Assembly (NCBI RefSeq): GCF_947090775.1
Contig: NZ_OX352321.1
Span: 62,001 to 126,000, forward strand
Origin: Pseudarthrobacter sp. MM222
GTDB lineage: Bacteria > Actinomycetota > Actinomycetes > Actinomycetales > Micrococcaceae
Length of the DNA: 64,000 bases
Reading direction: 5' to 3'
Every line of letters begins with the position of its first letter. Within the stretch, counting starts at the first letter, position 1. This document shows, piece after piece, positions 9,584-17,193 of this stretch. The notes beneath the pieces are model-generated. The model ran no database searches. It was not told where the DNA came from and saw only the letters and a program-made list of their open reading frames with translations. Both the position numbers and the translations under genes were made by a program.

Positions 9584-9949
9584 CTAGCGGAGTGCCTCCT
9601 CCCGCGGTGCTTCCTCCAGGGGGCTCAGGGTCAACCGCGGGGTGTGAAGGAGTGTCCCGAGCAGGGACCGGGCGGCCGCGAGCAGGGCATTGACCTCGGG
9701 GCTTGCAAGTTCGTAAAACAGCCGTCCGTTGCGTCGCGAAGGGACAATCAGGCGCTGGCGGCGCAGAACACCCAGATGCTGGGAAAGATTCGATGGCTCC
9801 AGTCCCGTGTTATCGCGTAGTTGACTTACGGCGATGGCCCCGTCAGCGAGCATTTCCAGGAGCTGGATTCGGGCGGGGTGGCCGATTGACTTGAAGAGCT
9901 CGGCCTTCACTTCGGTCATGACCAGACCTGCGGGAAGATCATCCGGCAT
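9584..9949 (-). CDS. ArsR-family winged-helix regulator
   Basis: The 121-residue protein is a compact ArsR/SmtB winged helix: LFKSIGHPARIQLLEMLADG, then recognition helix LEPSNLSQHLGVLRRQRLIV and wing RRNGRLFYELAS. It has no Cys or His cluster of the metal-sensing types, so a non-metal signal or redox-independent role is likely. AAGGAGGGAGG directly precedes the ATG. Its targets are not evident; the upstream 340 bases carry several palindromes. Confidence 0.87.
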   Translation of the reverse strand: MPDDLPAGLVMTEVKAELFKSIGHPARIQLLEMLADGAIAVSQLRDNTGLEPSNLSQHLGVLRRQRLIVPSRRNGRLFYELASPEVNALLAAARSLLGTLLHTPRLTLSPLEEAPREEALR

Positions 9950-10022
9950 TGGGACCTCCCTCCTTCACATTCAAATACGATGAGGCCCGTCCGCGAACCC
10001 TCTGAAAGAAAAAATTAGCATG

Positions 10023-10048
10023 TGCGAGACAGAAAAGTCTGTCTCGCA
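10023..10048. other. Perfect 11-base inverted repeat with 4-base loop
   Basis: TGCGAGACAGA-AAAG-TCTGTCTCGCA pairs over 11 bases without mismatch. Read on the minus strand it is followed after six bases by AATTTTTTCTTT, so it could terminate a minus-strand transcript although no gene lies upstream on that strand. As DNA it could equally be an operator for the ArsR-type gene starting at 9949. Confidence 0.5.
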
Positions 10049-10236
10049 GCCGGCGCAAAGAACACCCCTTCTGCATATCTCATGGTAGCCCCGGACCGGC
10101 GTCGTGTCGTGGCACGCGGGAGTTGGCGGACCCCTCTTGCGCCGGGCGGAACCGTAGTTCAGACTTTCATGAATTCATCAATTCGGATCGACCCTTCGCT
10201 GAGGGTTGGCATCCAACAGATGGATTCAGGCTGTTG

Positions 10237-10258
10237 CCGGTGACAAAGGCGTCACCGG
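10237..10258 (+). other. Hairpin in the presumed 5' leader of the yegP-like gene
   Basis: CCGGTGAC and GTCACCGG form a perfect 8-base stem around AAAGGC, ending about 20 bases before the ribosome-binding site AAGGAGA of the gene at 10292. It may stabilise or regulate the leader. Confidence 0.4.
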
Positions 10259-10291
10259 GAACGGAATGGTCCCGGCTTCAAGGAGAATTCA

Positions 10292-10618
10292 ATGACCGGC
10301 ATGTTCGAATTGTTCACCGACTCCGACGCCTCGTACCGATTTCGACTCACTGCTCCTGACGGAACGGAGATGGCCCTTTCCAGGCGCTTTCCCGACAAGC
10401 CGTCGGCGGTGGCCGGAATCGCGGCAGTACGCGAGTATGCCGGCATGGGGCTGGTAACGGAACTTGCGGCAGCCCAAAATCATGCCGCCCCCCAGCCTGT
10501 GACCGAGGAAATGCCGGTGGGCGCCAGCATTCGGGACGGGGGCGCACAGAAGACGATCGGGCGGTGGCGGCAGACCCTGGGGACGCGGGGCGTTCCGGCC
10601 GGGCTCAGCCCGTGCTGA
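10292..10618 (+). CDS. YegP/DUF1508-family protein
   Basis: The first 55 residues of this 108-residue protein form one DUF1508 (YegP) unit: FELFTDSDASYRFRLTAPDG, then an SRRFPDKPSAVAGIAAVREY helix. In other bacteria YegP usually has two such units; here the second half (from about residue 60) is unrelated and Gln/Gly/Arg-rich. The function is unknown; the fold resembles small dimeric beta-sheet proteins. AAGGAGA precedes the ATG by 6 bases. The ANTAR gene begins 34 bases downstream on the same strand, so they may be co-transcribed. Confidence 0.75.
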   Translation: MTGMFELFTDSDASYRFRLTAPDGTEMALSRRFPDKPSAVAGIAAVREYAGMGLVTELAAAQNHAAPQPVTEEMPVGASIRDGGAQKTIGRWRQTLGTRGVPAGLSPC

Positions 10619-10652
10619 CTGTCGCGGCCGCCGATGGGCCAAGAGGGTGTCC

Positions 10653-11342
10653 ATGTCTGTAACTCAATTGAAGGCCCTGCAGGCCTACTCCAGTGCTCTG
10701 GTCGCCGAGGACTGCCTGGCGGGGACCTTTCGCTACGACGTCGTGTCCGGGGAAATGCAGTGGTCCGATGAGATCTACCTCATCCACGGATACCAGCGCG
10801 GGGACGTCGTGCCCACTATCGGCGTCGTTATGTCGCACAAGCATCCTGACGACCGAAAGAGGTGCCGGGAGATCTTTGAGGAAGCGTGTCGCGTGGGAGG
10901 TTTTTTCGCGAGCTACCACCGTCTTGTCGACTCACGACGGCGGGAGCGCCGCGTTCTGACCGCGGGCGAGGGCGTGGCGGATATTGATGGGAGACTGCTT
11001 TTCATCGATGGATTCATCCTGGACCTGACAAAGACGCTTCAGTTGGAAACGGACAGGTCCGCCCGCGATGCGATCGCCGGGGCGATCGGCGCAAGGGGCG
11101 TCATCGAACAGGCCAAAGGCGTCTTGATGGGAATCCTGCACATCGGCTCCGACGCCGCCTTCGAGCGGCTGTGCGCCTACAGCCAGCGCCACAACATCAA
11201 GATCGCCGACGTGGCGGCGGCAATCCTCCGGCTGGCTAACAATACGCAGGAGCCCAACCCGCTGCTCAGCCTCGTCCATGCAGTCGACGGCCGCGTCGTG
11301 GGGCATCACGAGGGCGGCCGAACTCTTCACCGCCAGCGGTAG
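10653..11342 (+). CDS. PAS-ANTAR RNA-binding regulator
   Basis: This 229-residue protein combines a PAS-fold sensor (about residues 20-130; GTFRYDVVSGEMQWSDEIY, HPDDRKRC, ending in FIDGFILDLT) with a C-terminal ANTAR domain (about 145-205; ARGVIEQAKGVLMGILHIGS, then HNIKIADVAAAIL). ANTAR proteins bind paired hexaloop hairpins in mRNA leaders to prevent termination; PAS-ANTAR proteins of this kind are common in Arthrobacter and relatives. The ATG at 10653 is preferred over the GTG two codons earlier because GAGG lies 6 bases before it. The ligand of the PAS domain is unknown. Confidence 0.88.
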   Translation: MSVTQLKALQAYSSALVAEDCLAGTFRYDVVSGEMQWSDEIYLIHGYQRGDVVPTIGVVMSHKHPDDRKRCREIFEEACRVGGFFASYHRLVDSRRRERRVLTAGEGVADIDGRLLFIDGFILDLTKTLQLETDRSARDAIAGAIGARGVIEQAKGVLMGILHIGSDAAFERLCAYSQRHNIKIADVAAAILRLANNTQEPNPLLSLVHAVDGRVVGHHEGGRTLHRQR

Positions 11343-11370
11343 TAAGGCGCCAGATCCGTCCGTCGCCCCT

Positions 11371-11390
11371 TCTCCAGACCAGTCGGTCCC
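11371..11390. promoter_or_regulatory. TetR-type operator, copy 2 (upstream of its own tetR)
   Basis: TCTCCAGACCAGTCGGTCCC shares CAGACCnGTCGGT with the site at 12170-12189 (12 of 13 bases) and lies 14 bases upstream of the -10 box of the TetR gene, a usual position for autorepression. Confidence 0.6.
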
Positions 11391-11403
11391 TTCCGGTGCC
11401 GTG

Positions 11404-11409
11404 TAAAAT
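11404..11409 (+). promoter_or_regulatory. -10 box of the TetR gene
   Basis: TAAAAT within TGTAAAAT ends 10 bases before the ATG at 11420, so the leader would be only a few bases long and without a ribosome-binding site. Confidence 0.55.
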
Positions 11410-11419
11410 TTGTTCCACG

Positions 11420-12037
11420 ATGACTGCCCACGATGCCGCCGGTCCCACACTGCTGCCCGCCACGGCCATGGCAGGACGCCATGAGCCGGTGGATCGTATT
11501 CTCGCTACCGCCTATGACTTGTTCGCCAGCCGCGGTATCCGCGGTGTCGGCGTCAACGAGCTGATCGTGAGTTCAGAGGTCTCCAAGGCAACGTTCTACC
11601 GGCATTTTCCTTCCAAGGACGCACTGGTGCTTGCTGTCTTGGAGCTCCGGGATCAGGTGTGGACCGTGGATCTCATCGTCGCCGAGGCACGGAGGCGGGG
11701 CAACACCGCGGAGGGGCGGCTGCTCGCTGTTTTTGACGTGTTCGGGGACTGGTTCCAGCGCGAGGACTTCGAGGCGTGCACGTTTATTAACGTCTTGTTG
11801 GAGATGGGGCCTGGGCATCCCTTGGGGAAGGCGAGCATCGATTACCTCACGGGCATCCGGGGACACATTCAGGCCTTGGCTGAGGAAGCAGGGCTCAACA
11901 GACCAGAGGAATTTGCGCGATCCTGGCACATTCTGATGAAAGGCTCCATCATCTCTGCGTCTGAAGGGGACACCCTGGCTTCCAAGCGTGCCCAGCAGAT
12001 GGCCCGCTGGCTCATCGAACACCACCGGGACTTGTAG
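11420..12037 (+). CDS. TetR-family regulator
   Basis: The 205-residue protein has a TetR helix-turn-helix (ILATAYDLFASRGIRGVGVN, then SSEVSKATFYRHFPSKDALV) about residues 25-70 and a ligand-binding helical domain with the YP-type sequence FEACTFINVLLEMG that is typical of TetR C-terminal domains. The ATG at 11420 sits almost at the predicted transcription start. Matching palindromes upstream of it (11371), before the gene at 12299 and before the gene at 9461 suggest that it represses itself and these two unknown genes. Confidence 0.88.
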   Translation: MTAHDAAGPTLLPATAMAGRHEPVDRILATAYDLFASRGIRGVGVNELIVSSEVSKATFYRHFPSKDALVLAVLELRDQVWTVDLIVAEARRRGNTAEGRLLAVFDVFGDWFQREDFEACTFINVLLEMGPGHPLGKASIDYLTGIRGHIQALAEEAGLNRPEEFARSWHILMKGSIISASEGDTLASKRAQQMARWLIEHHRDL

Positions 12038-12169
12038 TCCTGGATTGGCAACGGCGGCTGAAGGGACCGCCCTCCCGGCTGCGGCAGGTCGGAAACAACC
12101 GTCCTCACGCCACGAGACGCCTCAGTAGGCTGGAAGCGTTTCGACGTTTTGAAGGTTTATTTATCCCTA

Positions 12170-12189
12170 GGGACAGACCGGTCGGTACC
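12170..12189. promoter_or_regulatory. TetR-type operator, copy 3
   Basis: GGGACAGACCGGTCGGTACC contains the near-perfect dyad ACAGACC/GGTCGGT (one mismatch from symmetry). A -10-like TAAAGT follows at 12194-12199, and the gene at 12299 begins 100 bases downstream. Confidence 0.65.
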
Positions 12190-12298
12190 GTTGTAAAGTT
12201 CCATTAAGGTCCTCCGTTCCGCTGGTACGACAAGTGAAGGCGGAAGCGTAGAGGACGTGCCAGATGCGGGCTCAGCCGGACCGGGAAGGGAATAGCCA

Positions 12299-12766
12299 AT
12301 GTCGATGGAGCAGTCGTTCTTTTCCGAAATTCCCCCCTTGAACCGGACCGCAGGCCAGTGGACCGCCGAACCCGGGTCCGGCGAGGCCTGGGGGATACGC
12401 CGGCAGGCCGCAGGGATTATCGCGATGGTGCTTGCCGATTCTGCACCGGAGCAGTCCCGCGCCCAGGATCACTTGCGTAAATGTGTGGATGCCAACCCGG
12501 GACGACCGGAGATTGCGCTGGCTGAGCACCTGAGCGACCTCCGACAGGCAGCCGCCACAGGCATTCCCGTCGAATGGTTGCCCGCCGAGCAGGATGCTGG
12601 CGGAGCCGAAACGCCTGAGCAGCCGTCGCTGTCAGCGGTGAGGCAATTGCCCACGCTTCGTCCACACGAACGCGGCCCCGTCTTGCATCACCATCCCACC
12701 CTAAAAGCGCGTTATGGTCGCACTGGTCCGAGCGGGCTGGATGGCAAGTCGGGGAACGGCAGTTAG
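12299..12766 (+). CDS. Hypothetical protein in the TetR regulon
   Basis: The 155-residue product has a plausible start (GGGAAGGG 7 bases before ATG) and its own promoter overlapped by operator copy 3. The middle (about residues 50-95; HLRKCVDANPGRPEIALAEH, WLPAEQDAGG) is helical; the last 50 residues are low-complexity and basic, and may not be conserved. I recognise no family. The regulatory signals are the best argument that it is a real gene. Confidence 0.5.
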   Translation: MSMEQSFFSEIPPLNRTAGQWTAEPGSGEAWGIRRQAAGIIAMVLADSAPEQSRAQDHLRKCVDANPGRPEIALAEHLSDLRQAAATGIPVEWLPAEQDAGGAETPEQPSLSAVRQLPTLRPHERGPVLHHHPTLKARYGRTGPSGLDGKSGNGS

Positions 12767-12978
12767 ATCAGGCTCTGGCACTGATAGCCAGCACTGGCGG
12801 GGTCCCGCCCTTGCCATGTCGCGACGTCGACGCCGATGCACTGCGTGCCCGGACACGCCGAAGCCTCTTGTCAGCAGTTACAGCTTTTCTACAAGCTGTT
12901 CACAACCGCCCAGGGTTATTTTCGGCTAGACAGCCGGATTTAGCGCCGGCCTTCCTTCCAAATCAAGGAGGATTTGCG

Positions 12979-13221
12979 ATGGACGAGCAAGGGCCGGACG
13001 AGCTACTGGATCTGGGCTTAGCGATCCTCACGACTTTTGTCCTCAACGACCCGCAGAGCTTCACCACGATTACCAGGGATCTCCGCGGCGGAAGCTCGGA
13101 AGCCATCGCCGCACTAGGGAGAGTGTGCGAGGCGCTGGTGGGCATGATCGCCGAGATGGCCGGGATGTCGAAGGAAGAGTCGCTGGAGCGGATCGCCGCG
13201 GCTTTCGCTACCGTCGATTGA
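12979..13221 (+). CDS. Small acidic hypothetical protein
   Basis: This 80-residue, mainly helical protein is preceded by an excellent AAGGAGG 8 bases before the ATG, which fixes the start although the frame is open further upstream. It has an acidic N-terminus (MDEQGPDELLDLGLAI) and the hydrophobic segment ALGRVCEALVGMIAEMAGMS. I recognise no family and see no catalytic pattern. It converges with the DinB gene, the two stops being 8 bases apart. Confidence 0.6.
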   Translation: MDEQGPDELLDLGLAILTTFVLNDPQSFTTITRDLRGGSSEAIAALGRVCEALVGMIAEMAGMSKEESLERIAAAFATVD

Positions 13222-13229
13222 CTTTGTCC

Positions 13230-13763
13230 TCAGGACGGGCGCGGCCGCCCCAGGCTCAGTTGTTTGGCGTGGAAATCGAAATGGAGTGTGGGGTAGGCGT
13301 AGACGTCAATGACCGACATCGAGGGGGCGAAAAAGGGGTCCCACCTGTCCGGGAAGGGCATCGACCTGGAGAGAGACCGGGCGGTCTCGTGTTCGAGCCG
13401 GCGTGAGATCGCTGCGGTGGTTTTCTGCAGCTTCCGGAGCATCCGGTGCCTGTTGTAGAGGACAGCGGCTGCGCGGGAGCCCCAGTAATTGACGACATCA
13501 AACGGGCGCGTTCCCGCGTTCAGGGAAGCGGCGAATGCCCTGCCGACCGGTTCTGGGAGGCGGCTGACAATTTGGACTAGCGGAAGCAGGGCGCGGACCA
13601 CCATGTAGCCGAAGACCATGTGGAAGAGCAGTTCCTCGTTGGTCCAGCGTGTGCCGTGGCTCGCGCGGCCCAGCTCGGTGGGCGTTGCGCTCTGCAGCCA
13701 GGCGCCGAGGTCTTGGCCGGCGCGGCTGTACCCGGCCAGGATCTCGTCCCTCGTGGGATTCAC
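13230..13763 (-). CDS. DinB-family protein
   Basis: The 177-residue protein is a four-helix DinB-like protein with the metal-binding type histidines HGTRWTNEELLFHMVFGYMV near residue 40 and HFDFHAKQL at the C-terminus. Members include mycothiol- or bacillithiol-dependent enzymes and proteins of unknown role. It follows arsC by 58 bases in the same direction, so it probably belongs to the acr3-arsC transcript; a thiol-transferase role in arsenic handling would fit but is speculative. Confidence 0.78.
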   Translation of the reverse strand: MNPTRDEILAGYSRAGQDLGAWLQSATPTELGRASHGTRWTNEELLFHMVFGYMVVRALLPLVQIVSRLPEPVGRAFAASLNAGTRPFDVVNYWGSRAAAVLYNRHRMLRKLQKTTAAISRRLEHETARSLSRSMPFPDRWDPFFAPSMSVIDVYAYPTLHFDFHAKQLSLGRPRPS

Positions 13764-13821
13764 TGCGCGCCTTTCCGAGTAGGTGATTTAGCTGGCGGGC
13801 CGGCCGAGTCGTAAGGCGGGC

Positions 13822-14244
13822 CTACTTGGCCCCGGGGGTGAGGGATGCGATGAGTCCCTCGATGCGGGACTTGATCTCGTCTCGGATCGGGCGGACGGCG
13901 TCCACGCCCTGCCCGGCCGGATCCTCGAGGACCCAGTCCTCGTAACGCTTGCCGGGGAAATACGGGCATTCGTCACCGCAGCCCATGGTTATGACCACGT
14001 CGGACTCCTTCACGGCTGCCGTCGTGAGGACCTTGGGGATTTCGGCGGACATGTCGATACCGAGTTCGGCCATTGCCTCCACGGCGGCCGGGTTGACCTT
14101 GTCTGCCGGCTGGGACCCGGCGGAACGGACCTCGATCGCGCCCTTGCCCAATGTCATGAGGAACGCGGCAGCCATCTGGGAGCGGCCGGCGTTGTGGACG
14201 CAGACAAAGAGGACGGAGGGTTTCTTGACGGTTTCCGTGGTCAT
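13822..14244 (-). CDS. arsC: Arsenate reductase (low-molecular-weight phosphatase type)
   Basis: The 140-residue enzyme has the P-loop CVHNAGRS near residue 16 (CX5R catalytic motif) and a later redox Cys pair in CGDECPYFPGK (about residues 90-94), the pattern of thioredoxin- or mycothiol-coupled arsenate reductases. It reduces arsenate to arsenite in the cytosol for export by the adjacent Acr3. Its length is normal. It is 29 bases downstream of acr3 with a clear AGGAG, and belongs to the acr3-arsC-dinB operon. Confidence 0.93.
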   Translation of the reverse strand: MTTETVKKPSVLFVCVHNAGRSQMAAAFLMTLGKGAIEVRSAGSQPADKVNPAAVEAMAELGIDMSAEIPKVLTTAAVKESDVVITMGCGDECPYFPGKRYEDWVLEDPAGQGVDAVRPIRDEIKSRIEGLIASLTPGAK

Positions 14245-14273
14245 GCTCGTGTTCTCCTGAGGTTTATCGGTGA

Positions 14274-15371
14274 TTAGCGGGAGGCAGGGACGTCGGTAAA
14301 GAAACGCTTCCGTGCCCAGAGCGCGGCGTAGACAAGGACGACGAGGGCGGGGACTTCAATCAGGGGTCCGACGACGCCGGCCAGCGCCTGGCCGGAGGTG
14401 ACCCCGAACGTGCCGATCGCCACAGCGATGGCCAGCTCGAAATTGTTGCCCGCGGCGGTGAACGCCAGCGTGGTGGTTTTCGCGTAGCCGAGTCCCAGCC
14501 CCTTGCCGACCAGCATGCTGGCGCCGAAGACCACGACGAAGTAGACCAGCAGGGGCGAGGCGATCCGGGCGACGTCCAGCGGCCGGGCGGTAATGGTGCC
14601 GCCCTGCAGCGCGAAGAGCAGGGTGATGGTGAACAGCAGGCCGTAAAGCGCCCACGGACCCAGCTTGGGGAGGAAGGTGCCCTCGTACCAATCCCGGCCG
14701 TGGGCACGTTCACCCAGGGTGCGGGTGAGAAAACCGGCAAGCAGCGGGAGTCCCAGAAATACCAGCACCGAGGTGGTGATGGCCCAGAAGGAGAAGTCCG
14801 CGCTGGCGGTCGGTAGGCCCAGCCAGGAGGGCAGGAGCTGGAGGTAGAACCAGCCCAGGGAGCCGAAGGCGATGACCTGGAAGACGGAGTTGATGGCCAC
14901 CAGCACAGCGGCCGACTCGCGATCGCCGCAGGCGAGGTCGTTCCAGATCATCACCATGGCGATGCAGCGGGCCAGGCCCACGATGATCAGGCCAGTACGG
15001 TACTCCGGAAGGTCAGCCAGGAAGAGCCACGCGAGGACGAACATGAACGCCGGCGCCAACACCCAGTTGATCACCAACGAGGACACCATCAGTCTGCGGT
15101 CCGCGAGGACGCGGTGTGTCTGGTCATAGCGAACCTTGGCCAGCACCGGGTACATCATGACCAGCAGGCCGACGGCGATCGGCAGCGACACTTCCCCGAC
15201 CTTGACCGAGTCCAGGGCGGTGTTCAAGCCGGGGATCACGCTGCCGAGCGCCAGGCCCAGCAGCATGGCTGCCGCAATCCAGACCGGCAGGAACCGGTCC
15301 AACGCGGAGAGTTTGCCGATGACGGCGGCCTCTCCGGTGGCGGGAGGCGGTAATTGCGTCCGGATACTCAC
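14274..15371 (-). CDS. acr3: Acr3-type arsenite efflux transporter
   Basis: The 365-residue protein has ten hydrophobic helices and the Acr3 hallmark GLARCIAMVMIWNDLA, with the conserved helix-4 cysteine needed for As(III) transport; AGNNFELAIAVAIGTFG and VGPLIEVPALVVLVY are further family segments. It exports arsenite using the proton motive force. The GTG at 15371 is chosen because GGGAGC lies 5 bases upstream and family members start about here; the frame is open far upstream but that part overlaps arsR on the other strand. It is the first gene of the arsenic operon. Confidence 0.93.
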   Translation of the reverse strand: MSIRTQLPPPATGEAAVIGKLSALDRFLPVWIAAAMLLGLALGSVIPGLNTALDSVKVGEVSLPIAVGLLVMMYPVLAKVRYDQTHRVLADRRLMVSSLVINWVLAPAFMFVLAWLFLADLPEYRTGLIIVGLARCIAMVMIWNDLACGDRESAAVLVAINSVFQVIAFGSLGWFYLQLLPSWLGLPTASADFSFWAITTSVLVFLGLPLLAGFLTRTLGERAHGRDWYEGTFLPKLGPWALYGLLFTITLLFALQGGTITARPLDVARIASPLLVYFVVVFGASMLVGKGLGLGYAKTTTLAFTAAGNNFELAIAVAIGTFGVTSGQALAGVVGPLIEVPALVVLVYAALWARKRFFTDVPASR

Positions 15372-15399
15372 GGTGCTCCCATGCTGCTCGGGCAGGATT

Positions 15400-15453
15400 G
15401 ATGAATGTCGATATGTGAAGTATCCGCATCTATATCGATGAATGTCAATGTAT
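15400..15453. promoter_or_regulatory. Putative ArsR operators (two 17-base direct repeats)
   Basis: GATGAATGTCGATATGT (15400-15416) recurs as GATGAATGTCAATGTAT (15437-15453) in the 97-base divergent region between acr3 and arsR. Each copy holds an imperfect ATcGA-TCaAT type dyad. They are the only repeated sequence there and are well placed to control both directions. Confidence 0.6.
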
Positions 15454-15468
15454 GTGCATAATGGGTTC

Positions 15469-15819
15469 ATGATCTCTCTGCCCACGTTCGAGCCCGGGAC
15501 CGAAGCCGCGTGCTGTGCTCCGTCGGCGAAGCCGTCGCTCAGCACTGACGAAGCACAGCGGAGAGCCCTGGTTTTCAAGGCACTGGCCGACCCGAACCGC
15601 CTGCGCCTGCTCTCCATCGTCAAGGCCGGCGCGTCCGGGGAAGCCTGCGTCTGCGACCTCACCGAGCCCCTGGATTTGGGCCAGCCGACGGTCTCCCACC
15701 ATCTCAAAATTCTGGTCGAGGCCGGGTTGCTGACCCGAGAGAAGCGCGGCACCTGGGCCTATTACTCCCTGGTGCCGGGCGCGCTGGAACAGGCCGCCGG
15801 ACTCTTGTCTTCCCTCTGA
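15469..15819 (+). CDS. arsR: ArsR arsenic-responsive repressor
   Basis: The 116-residue winged-helix repressor has recognition helix LGQPTVSHHLKILVEAGLLT and wing KRGTWAYYSL. Cysteines at residues 15 and 16 (EAACCAPS) plus Cys60 and Cys62 (GEACVCDL) could form a thiolate site for As(III); adjacent N-terminal Cys15/Cys16 are the feature described for the Corynebacterium glutamicum ArsR1 type. It is divergent from acr3-arsC, with direct-repeat operators between. The ATG at 15469 is chosen because the alternative upstream start at 15442 would lie inside an operator. Confidence 0.92.
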   Translation: MISLPTFEPGTEAACCAPSAKPSLSTDEAQRRALVFKALADPNRLRLLSIVKAGASGEACVCDLTEPLDLGQPTVSHHLKILVEAGLLTREKRGTWAYYSLVPGALEQAAGLLSSL

Positions 15820-15845
15820 CACCGACGGAAACACCCAGGTCGCCC

Positions 15846-15926
15846 ATTCGTCCCCTGCGCCAGGACGACCGGCCACTTCCAGAGCGGATCTACCGCGAAG
15901 GATTTGCCGTCTACACTGAGACCGCA
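15846..15926 (+). pseudogene. Remnant of a GNAT (ArsN/Pat-like) N-terminus
   Basis: The plus frame IRPLRQDDRPLPERIYREGF closely resembles the N-terminal beta1-alpha1 of phosphinothricin/arsinothricin-type N-acetyltransferases, which are frequent in ars operons. Similarity ends after about 27 residues; there is no start codon in frame and a stop follows at 16011. It lies directly after arsR, so a resistance acetyltransferase gene was probably once part of this operon. The assignment rests on pattern recognition of a short segment. Confidence 0.4.
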
Positions 15927-16009
15927 CACGGGTCCGCGAATCTGGGCGACAGTCGGAACTCCGTGCACCTTGTCGGGAAACCCGCCTGGAACCAGGGGAC
16001 TGAACACAT

Positions 16010-16972
16010 ATGACCGGATATCGGCTGGCAATTCTGGATGACTACCAGCAGGTTTCAGCCGACTACGCCGACTGGAACTCCCTCCGTGCGGACGGGGTCA
16101 GCGTAACTGTTTTCAGCCGGCCGTTCGCCTCGGACGCCGACGCCATCCAGGCCCTCTCGGGCTTCGACATAGTTGTCGCCATGCGGGAAAGGACGCCTTT
16201 TCCGCGCGCTGTACTGGGGAAGCTGCCCCGCCTGAAATTGCTGGTCACCACCGGCGCCGCAAACGCCGCCATCGATCTCGCAGCGGCGGCGGATCATGGC
16301 GTCACCGTCTGCGGGACGGGCGGATCACCGTCGGCCGCCCCGGAGCTGACGTGGGCGCTGCTCATGGCTTTGGCCCGAAACGTAGCCGCTGAAGAGAACG
16401 CGCTCCGCGCCGGCCGTTGGCAGAACACAGTGGGTTCTGAACTTGCCGGCAAGACCCTGGGGATAGTTGGGCTGGGGAAGATCGGGCACAAGGTGGCAGC
16501 CTACGCGCACGCTTTCGGCATGAACGTCCTGGCCTGGAGCCAGAACCTGGACGAGGCGACAGCAACGGCCGCAGGAGTGCGGAGAGTCAGCAAGGATGAC
16601 CTTTTCCGGGAATCCGTCGTCGTGACCCTTCACCTCCGCCTGTCCAAGCGCTCGGAAGGAACAGTCGGTGAAAAGGAACTGCGGCTGCTGGGCCCGGGCG
16701 GCATGCTCGTCAACACGGCCCGGGGCCCCCTCGTCGACCAAGCTGCCCTCATTCGCGCCCTCAAAGAAGGCTGGATCCGGAGTGCTGCCGTGGATGTCTA
16801 CGATCAGGAACCGTTGCCAGCGGGCCATCCGCTGTTGGCCGCCCCGAACACGCTCCTGACACCGCACTTGGGGTACGTCACCCATGAGAGCTACGCGCGC
16901 TTCTACGGCGGAGCCCTCGAGGACATCAAATCATGGCTGGCTGGCGCCCCGGTACGCCAATTGACGGACTAG
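16010..16972 (+). CDS. D-2-hydroxyacid dehydrogenase family protein
   Basis: The 320-residue enzyme has the NAD-binding Rossmann motif LGIVGLGKIGHKVA (about residues 148-161) and the catalytic triad in context: Arg in VNTARGPLVD (about 239), Glu in DVYDQEPLP (about 267) and His in LLTPHLGYVTHES (about 286). Such enzymes reduce 2-keto acids or oxidise D-2-hydroxyacids; the substrate cannot be named. AGGGGA lies upstream of the ATG. No operon partner is evident. Confidence 0.88.
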   Translation: MTGYRLAILDDYQQVSADYADWNSLRADGVSVTVFSRPFASDADAIQALSGFDIVVAMRERTPFPRAVLGKLPRLKLLVTTGAANAAIDLAAAADHGVTVCGTGGSPSAAPELTWALLMALARNVAAEENALRAGRWQNTVGSELAGKTLGIVGLGKIGHKVAAYAHAFGMNVLAWSQNLDEATATAAGVRRVSKDDLFRESVVVTLHLRLSKRSEGTVGEKELRLLGPGGMLVNTARGPLVDQAALIRALKEGWIRSAAVDVYDQEPLPAGHPLLAAPNTLLTPHLGYVTHESYARFYGGALEDIKSWLAGAPVRQLTD

Positions 16973-17072
16973 AAGCGAGGTTCCCGCCAGATGGTCGTAT
17001 CTATGAAGGAAAGTGGGCAGGACTCTAAGTAGCGGCCCAGCGCCGCCCGAACCCCGGCGCAGGTGGATTAGC

Positions 17073-17193
17073 TCAGCCGAACAGGATAAACAGCAGACCG
17101 AGCAGGTACAGGGTGGTGACGATGCCGAGCACATACAGCCAGACTGTGCCCCTCCGCTGGTCGTCAGGGTATGCCCGCTGATTGCCGGTTCAT
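17073..17193 (-). pseudogene. Frameshifted small single-span membrane protein
   Basis: Minus-strand translation gives MNRQSA from an ATG at 17193 and, in the next frame, YPDDQRRGTVWLYVLGIVTT followed by LYLLGLLFILFG and a stop at 17073. The two pieces together look like a typical 38-40 residue actinobacterial membrane peptide with one transmembrane helix, but the span is 121 bases, one more than a multiple of three. One base too many lies around 17175-17190. It could be a real mutation or a sequence error. Confidence 0.5.

Larger units (their letters stand above)
9950..10291. other. Gene-free 340-base region with two perfect hairpins
   Basis: No convincing gene is present; a 73-codon plus-strand frame (10022-10243) has no family resemblance and no usable ribosome-binding site. 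The region holds an 11-base perfect hairpin (10023-10048), the palindrome ATGAATTCAT near 10170, and a CCGGTGAC/GTCACCGG hairpin (10237-10258) just upstream of the next gene. Confidence 0.6.
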
